NCBI GenBank assembly: GCA_016699735.1 | Contig: CP065008.1 | Span: forward strand, 1,550,001-1,614,000 | Reading direction: 5' to 3' | Origin: Alphaproteobacteria bacterium | GTDB taxonomy: Bacteria; Pseudomonadota; Alphaproteobacteria; Micavibrionales; Micavibrionaceae | DNA: 64,000 nucleotides | Shown: positions 59,813 through 64,000 of the stretch, one piece after another | Position numbering within the stretch: the stretch's first letter is position 1 | Layout of the letters: each line of letters starts with the position of its first letter | The notes under the pieces: model-generated | The model's database searches: none | What the model was told of the DNA's origin: nothing | Seen by the model: the letters and a program-made list of their open reading frames with translations, nothing else | Program-made: the position numbers and the translations under genes

Positions 59813-61008
59813 TGACTACAGAGCAAAAATTATGGAAGGCAATTCTCGAACTTTACACTTTGCTTAGAGAAAATATTAACGAAGAAGAAAAGTACCAAAA
59901 GTATTTTGAGGAAAATCCGCCAATTTTTTACATTCTTGGTTTAGATGTCGTAGAATCTTTTGAAAAAAAATCAAAAAATAAACTGGCTTTTGATAAAGAA
60001 AGAAATTTTAGACCTGAACCCGATTTTATTGGAATCAATAAAAATTCAAAAATAGTACGAGTAATAGATATAAAAACCCCTTTTGTAGAAAAAATTACTA
60101 CGAGCAGGAGTTCTGATTCAAATAGGGCAAAGTTTGACGCAGAAACCGAAAAATACATATCTCAAGTCACAGAATATATTGATTCAATTAAGGAAAACCC
60201 TGAATCAAGAGAGAGGCTTAAAGCTCTTTTTAGAGAAAAACGATTTTCTGCGTATCAAAGTATAATGATATACGGTCTGAGCAGCCAAAATGATCCACGG
60301 CTTGTTGCCGATCTTTGCAGTAAAAGAGTGCCACCAATTGAAATAATATTTTTTGATACATTATTACAAAAGCTTATAGAACAATACTCACATTCTCGAG
60401 TTGACATACAAAAAAGATCAGGCGGGTGTTTTATATTTCAGATATCTTTACCAAAAACCCAAAAAAACAAAAAAGCTTACCTTTTTGATATAGGAAAAAA
60501 AAAGAGAAACAGGCTGTCCGCAATAATATATAAAGGAAAATTAAACCTCGAGTGTAAAGATAGTAATGGAGATATTCATAAACTCTCAGCAATAATTAAA
60601 CCAAACAAGCTTCATTATATTAAATTTGAATTCTCAAATGATAGTGAAGGAGTTTACATGTCTTTATCTGTAAATGATGATGAGCAAGACCTAAGGCACG
60701 GTAAGACCACCTTAAACATAGACTTAAACCTAAATAGTTTAGTATTAGGAGCAGATCTAAAAGGAAATAATGGCGCTGAGTTTTCTATTGTTTCAAAAAT
60801 GATTTTTGACTCAACCTTATCACTAAGCGAAAAACTTGAAGTATATTATAATTTAAAAAAATCAAATACATCCCCGCCGCCAGCCATGATAAATTTTAGC
60901 CCAGAGCAGTATTTTATAAGAGATAACAGTGGAAATCTTGTTCAAGAAAACCAAAAATTCGGACCGAGGTTGGCACTCACAAATCCCGATCCCCAAAAGG
61001 GCAACTAA
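59812..61008 (+). CDS. Shedu/DUF4263-like nuclease with C-terminal LamG-like domain
   Basis: A 398-residue protein, very AT-rich compared with both neighbours. The N-terminal region reads like DUF4263 (Shedu effector): FEENPPIF at residues 32-39, RPEPDFIGI with Asp71, VIDIKTPF with Asp86 and Lys88, and YISQVTEYIDSI, giving a PD-(D/E)XK nuclease pattern PD-x14-D-I-K. The C-terminal half (about 205-350) has the strand succession of a laminin-G/concanavalin jelly roll: AYLFDIGKKKRNRLSAII, KLNLECKDSNGDIH, KPNKLHYIKFEFSN, VYMSLSVNDDEQD, NSLVLGADLKGN. I infer a phage-defence or nucleic-acid-cleaving protein. The ATG at 59812 overlaps the carbonic anhydrase stop by one base; the stop overlaps the phaC stop. 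Confidence 0.6.
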   Translation: MTTEQKLWKAILELYTLLRENINEEEKYQKYFEENPPIFYILGLDVVESFEKKSKNKLAFDKERNFRPEPDFIGINKNSKIVRVIDIKTPFVEKITTSRSSDSNRAKFDAETEKYISQVTEYIDSIKENPESRERLKALFREKRFSAYQSIMIYGLSSQNDPRLVADLCSKRVPPIEIIFFDTLLQKLIEQYSHSRVDIQKRSGGCFIFQISLPKTQKNKKAYLFDIGKKKRNRLSAIIYKGKLNLECKDSNGDIHKLSAIIKPNKLHYIKFEFSNDSEGVYMSLSVNDDEQDLRHGKTTLNIDLNLNSLVLGADLKGNNGAEFSIVSKMIFDSTLSLSEKLEVYYNLKKSNTSPPPAMINFSPEQYFIRDNSGNLVQENQKFGPRLALTNPDPQKGN

Positions 61009-62825
61009 CCCTTCCCCCTCACATACCGCCCCGGCGCGGCCTCTATGCCCTTCGCGGGCGTCCGCGCAGCAATCTTCTTGCCCGCAAAATCCCTGATCCA
61101 CTCCTGCCAGTGTGTCCACCACGACCCCTCATGCTGTACGGCCTTCTCGAACCATTCATCGGGGTTAGCGGGCGTCAGGGTGTTATCCCAATAGCAGTAT
61201 TTTTTCTTGTCAGGCGGGTTGATGACACCCGCAATATGCCCCGAGGCCGCAAGGGTAAACGTCACCGGCCCGCCCAGATGCTTCATCCCGGCATAGGTCG
61301 CGCTCCACGGGGCAATATGATCCTCGCGTGTCGAAAGAAAGAAGGCGGGGGTCTTAATCGTGCCCAGATCAACCGGAACGCCCTGCATCGTAAGTGCCCC
61401 TGGCTTGATCAACGCATTCTGCTGGTACATATTCCGCAGATAAAAACTATGCATTGCTGCAGGCATATTCGTGCAGTCGTCGTTCCAGTACAGAAGGTCA
61501 AAGGGAAACGGCTCCTTCCCAAGCAGGTAGTTATTCACCACAAAGGACCAGATCAGGTCATTGGCCCGCAGCAAACTGAACGTCTGCTGCATCTCCTTGC
61601 CCTCAAGGATCCCCTTCTCGAACATCTTCTTGTCGATCTGGTTGATCTGCTCCTCGTCGAGGAAAATCTTGAGATCGCCAGCCTTTTCGAAATCCAGTAA
61701 AGTGGTCAGGAAGGTCGCGGAAGCCACGCGCCCCGCCGTCTTTTTGGCCGTAAGATACGAAAGCGTACAGGAGAGCAGCGTCCCGCCGAGGCAATAGCCG
61801 ATGACATTCGTCGAACCTTTACCCGTAGCGCCCTCAATTTGATCCAGAGCCGCGAGAATACCCTCGCTCATATAATCTTCAAACGTCTTCTGCGCCAGTT
61901 CCGGTCCGGGATTAACCCATGAAATGGTGAACACCGTATGACCCTGCGCCACCGCCCACGCGATGAAGGAGTTTTCAGGGCGCAGATCAAGAATATAATA
62001 CTTGTTGATCCACGGCGGAATAATCAGAAGCGGCGTCTCGAAAACGCTCTCCGTCGTCGGCGAGTACTGAAGAAGCTGCATCAGGTCGTTTTCAAAGACA
62101 ACGCGCCCCGGCGCCACGGCAATGTTTTTTCCAAGCTCGAACGTATCGTAATCCGTGGTGCTGATTTTCAGCTCACCGCCGCCGCGCTCCATGTCCTCGA
62201 TCAGGTTTTCCAGACCCTTCACAAGGTTCTCGCCGCCTGTCTTGAGGGTTTCGTTTAACACTTCCGGGTTGGTCAGAACAAAGTTCGTCGGCGAAAGCGC
62301 ATTCGCAAACAAACGGGTCGCAAAGGCCAGTTTTTCCTTTTGCCTTGAATCCATGCCCTCCGTATCCCGCACCGTCCGCTCCATCCAGCGGCAGGTCAGA
62401 AGGTAAGATTGCTTGATGAAATCGAAGAGTGCGCTTTCCTGCCACTCCGGGGCGCGGAACCGCCGATCGCCGACCTCGGGTTCGATGACGGCTTTTCCGC
62501 CCTGACCCATGAATTTCATCAGGCTTTCCTGCCAGAGATTAGCCCAGTCCTGCACGAATTGCGCCTGCAACTCGAAAAACTTCGTGGGGTCGGTGACAAT
62601 GCTGTCCAGAAACGCCAGATAGCTCTCCCGGATGTTGAGCGGGTCGAGATCTCGGTTCAGAAAAGCGTCCATACCCTTCTGACTGCCGTGTTTTTCGACA
62701 TATTCCTCGAAGATCGGCATCGCCTTTGTATAGGCGTCAAGCAAGGCGCGGCTCAAGGCCACCGGATCGGGCATTTTATAGCCGTGGTCGGTTTGTGAAG
62801 GCGGTTTGGACACGGCTTTTGCCAT
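61005..62825 (-). CDS. phaC: class I polyhydroxyalkanoate synthase
   Basis: A 606-residue polymerase that joins (R)-3-hydroxyacyl-CoA into PHA. The N-terminal domain shows SYLAFLDSIVTDP, then FVQDWANLWQESLMKF; the catalytic domain has TPLLIIPPWINKYYILDLRP, FTISWVNP, the box GYCLGGTLLSC with the nucleophilic Cys, REDHIAPW with Asp and ASGHIAGVINPP with His. The length is typical of class I. It stands apart from phaRAB. A TGC/GCA dyad (GCTGCAAGCAGC) lies 50 bases upstream of the start. Confidence 0.96.
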   Translation of the reverse strand: MAKAVSKPPSQTDHGYKMPDPVALSRALLDAYTKAMPIFEEYVEKHGSQKGMDAFLNRDLDPLNIRESYLAFLDSIVTDPTKFFELQAQFVQDWANLWQESLMKFMGQGGKAVIEPEVGDRRFRAPEWQESALFDFIKQSYLLTCRWMERTVRDTEGMDSRQKEKLAFATRLFANALSPTNFVLTNPEVLNETLKTGGENLVKGLENLIEDMERGGGELKISTTDYDTFELGKNIAVAPGRVVFENDLMQLLQYSPTTESVFETPLLIIPPWINKYYILDLRPENSFIAWAVAQGHTVFTISWVNPGPELAQKTFEDYMSEGILAALDQIEGATGKGSTNVIGYCLGGTLLSCTLSYLTAKKTAGRVASATFLTTLLDFEKAGDLKIFLDEEQINQIDKKMFEKGILEGKEMQQTFSLLRANDLIWSFVVNNYLLGKEPFPFDLLYWNDDCTNMPAAMHSFYLRNMYQQNALIKPGALTMQGVPVDLGTIKTPAFFLSTREDHIAPWSATYAGMKHLGGPVTFTLAASGHIAGVINPPDKKKYCYWDNTLTPANPDEWFEKAVQHEGSWWTHWQEWIRDFAGKKIAARTPAKGIEAAPGRYVRGKG

Positions 62826-62874
62826 AATTTTCAGTGAGATGCAAAAAAGTTCTGTTGCAATATTTTAAGACTGT

Positions 62875-62886
62875 GCTGCAAGCAGC
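62875..62886. promoter_or_regulatory. TGC/GCA dyad upstream of class I phaC
   Basis: GCTGCAAGCAGC is a palindrome with 5-bp arms and a 2-base centre. It is close to the CTGC-N3-GCAG type reported for PhaR, but with a spacer of 2. Other TGCAAAA and TTGCAA words lie nearby (62840-62861). Confidence 0.35.
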
Positions 62887-62910
62887 TTAAAAAATCAAGC
62901 GCAGAATAAT

Positions 62911-63612
62911 TTAAGGTGAGCCGGAGGCGGCGGTCTCCGGAATCCCTGCCGTCTGAAAACGCCGACACAAAACGGCGAGATAAATGACGACAAACAAAAA
63001 AAGATAAATTTCCTCGACTTCGCTGGAACGCCAGAAAAGGTGACGGTCAAAGGCACCGAAACTTTTATCTGTAACCTTAAGAAACACGAAAAACAGAGCG
63101 CAGGGGATAACTTCGACTGAGCCTAAAATCGGTGAAAGAATTTTGGGAACCGCCTTGGAATAAAATTTCTGCAGCAGAGGGATCAAAATCCCGCAAACGA
63201 TCACACCAACTTCAAGAGCCATGCGGGGCTTCTGATCCAGCCATGAAGAAGTGTTATGAAGGTTGGTCTCCTCCTGGTCGTTCAGAGTTTTCCAGTACTC
63301 GGGTGTCGCCCACTCAAACCAGTGCTGCCCCCAGCTCAGCTCTTCGCCCAGCACGTAAATACTCCCGCACAGCGCAAGCCCGCCCCAAAGCCTGATCGCA
63401 ACCGACGGGGCGATTGTAACAAGGCGAAGGGCAAGAAAAACCGCCGGACAAAGGATCAGAGCCTGCAAATACTCATGTGGTCCGGTTTCGGAATGAAGAT
63501 CGGCCATGTAACGGTCCGGCACGAAAACCTCAATCCCGATCTGCGTGAGCATTATCAGGGCGGGAAAAAGCATCCAGACAAAGCGTTTAAGAAAAAAATC
63601 GACCAGAAACAT
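62911..63612 (-). CDS. membrane protein with GEELSWGQ motif, unknown function
   Basis: A 233-residue protein with about six hydrophobic segments. The central stretch GEELSWGQHWFEWATPEYW followed by NDQEETNLHN is a conserved signature of an uncharacterised membrane-protein family in diverse bacteria, seen from memory. Function unknown. It lies upstream of phaC on the same strand, 85 bases away. The start at 63612 (MFLVDFFL) is the only good one. Confidence 0.7.
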   Translation of the reverse strand: MFLVDFFLKRFVWMLFPALIMLTQIGIEVFVPDRYMADLHSETGPHEYLQALILCPAVFLALRLVTIAPSVAIRLWGGLALCGSIYVLGEELSWGQHWFEWATPEYWKTLNDQEETNLHNTSSWLDQKPRMALEVGVIVCGILIPLLQKFYSKAVPKILSPILGSVEVIPCALFFVFLKVTDKSFGAFDRHLFWRSSEVEEIYLFLFVVIYLAVLCRRFQTAGIPETAASGSP

Positions 63613-63788
63613 AAAGAACTTTTTTTATAAGCATATGAAAAATAAGGCTGATGATCAACCTCGGAGCAGCGGCCGAAGTGTTAAAATTGCCTAGACTGTT
63701 GTTACGGCAACACACGTTTTCTTGAATCTGGCTCAAAACCACTGTATGAACGGAGCCGGACAAGGCGTTACAGGAGGCTCTTGAAGTT

Positions 63789-64000
63789 ATGTCGCAACCC
63801 TTTCGCATCGGAATCGCAGGCCTGGGAACGGTCGGCGTAGGCGTCGTTAAAATCCTTCAGAAAAACGCAGGGCTGATTGCCCGCCGCGCCGGACGGCCGA
63901 TTGAAATCGTTGCGGTATCCGCAAAAAATGAAGACCGGGATAGGGGGGTCGATCTCTCATCCTATCAATGGGTGTCGAAAACCGAGGCTCTTGCAGGCAT
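63789..64000 (+). CDS. hom: homoserine dehydrogenase, N-terminal part
   Basis: The first 70 residues of a gene that leaves the window: the nucleotide-binding start FRIGIAGLGTVGVGVVKIL, then RAGRPIEIVAVSAKNEDRDRG. This is the standard opening of homoserine dehydrogenase, which reduces aspartate semialdehyde in threonine and methionine synthesis. AGGAGG lies upstream of the ATG at 63789. Partial, cut at the right edge. Confidence 0.9.
   Translation, partial: MSQPFRIGIAGLGTVGVGVVKILQKNAGLIARRAGRPIEIVAVSAKNEDRDRGVDLSSYQWVSKTEALAG

Noticed and set aside
1..64000. CRISPR arrays, insertion sequences, rRNA genes and prophage genes
   Set aside because: No regularly spaced repeats, transposase or integrase reading frames, rRNA sequence or phage structural genes were recognised in the window.

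Overview
The window looks like a chromosomal segment of a motile, polyhydroxybutyrate-accumulating alphaproteobacterium of moderate GC content. Three gene orders point there: glyA-(insert)-nrdR-ribD-ribE-ribBA-ribH-nusB; bamE / ubiquinol-cytochrome-c chaperone / YceD / (insert) / rpmF-plsX-fabH-ihfA-merR-tRNA-Pro; and rpiB preceded by a DUF6898-type small protein and an LdtR-type MarR regulator. A perfect TTAA-N7-TTAA CtrA box in front of a PAS histidine kinase fits as well. The exact order (Rhodospirillales or Micavibrio-like) is a guess.

Layout. 1-8.4 kb: phasin, PAS histidine kinase, recX, ABC permease, two lipoproteins facing each other across a bidirectional terminator, a PfpI/DJ-1-like protein without its cysteine, and prfB with its programmed +1 frameshift. 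8.5-20.3 kb: a large secreted coiled-coil repeat protein, the PHB locus (phaR divergent from phaC-like, phaA, phaB), a cyclic-nucleotide-binding protein, an AsmA protein, and a small operon of a methyltransferase-like protein, a ribbon-helix-helix protein and a membrane protein. 20.3-33.4 kb: fumC/purK/purE, ydcH, phosphofructokinase, two bPH2 membrane proteins, ilvD, an L,D-transpeptidase plus YcbK/MepK-like pair, folK-folP, a histidine phosphatase and an aspartate dehydrogenase. 33.4-41.5 kb: recO, parC, motAB, hemB, ldtR-like, rpiB. 41.5-54.8 kb: the glyA/riboflavin/nusB block, fliL, bamE and the fatty-acid/phospholipid block ending in tRNA-Pro(GGG). 54.8-64 kb: DUF817 protein, two tandem unknown paralogues, cutA, rplM-rpsI, gamma-carbonic anhydrase, an AT-rich Shedu-like nuclease gene, class I phaC, a membrane protein and the start of hom.

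How it fits together. PHB metabolism is represented by thiolase, reductase, two synthase-family proteins, a phasin and the PhaR regulator, with TGCA-rich palindromes that could be PhaR operators in front of phaR/phaC, the class I phaC and the PfpI-like gene. Peptidoglycan 3-3 crosslink formation and cleavage (YcbB-like and YcbK-like) sit side by side, and an LdtR-type regulator lies about 10 kb away.

Most of the window is housekeeping. The most unusual items are the AT-rich insertions (18.4-19.2, 36.5-36.9, 42.8-43.2, 59.8-61.0 kb). Of these, the gene at 59812-61008 appears to join a Shedu/DUF4263-type PD-(D/E)XK nuclease to a LamG-like beta-sandwich. Next are the tandem paralogues at 55.7-57.5 kb with an H-[DE]-x-G-H motif, and a composite palindrome plus 9-nt triplet repeat present at 36.9 and 59.2 kb. 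All calls come from reading the sequence; no database search was made.
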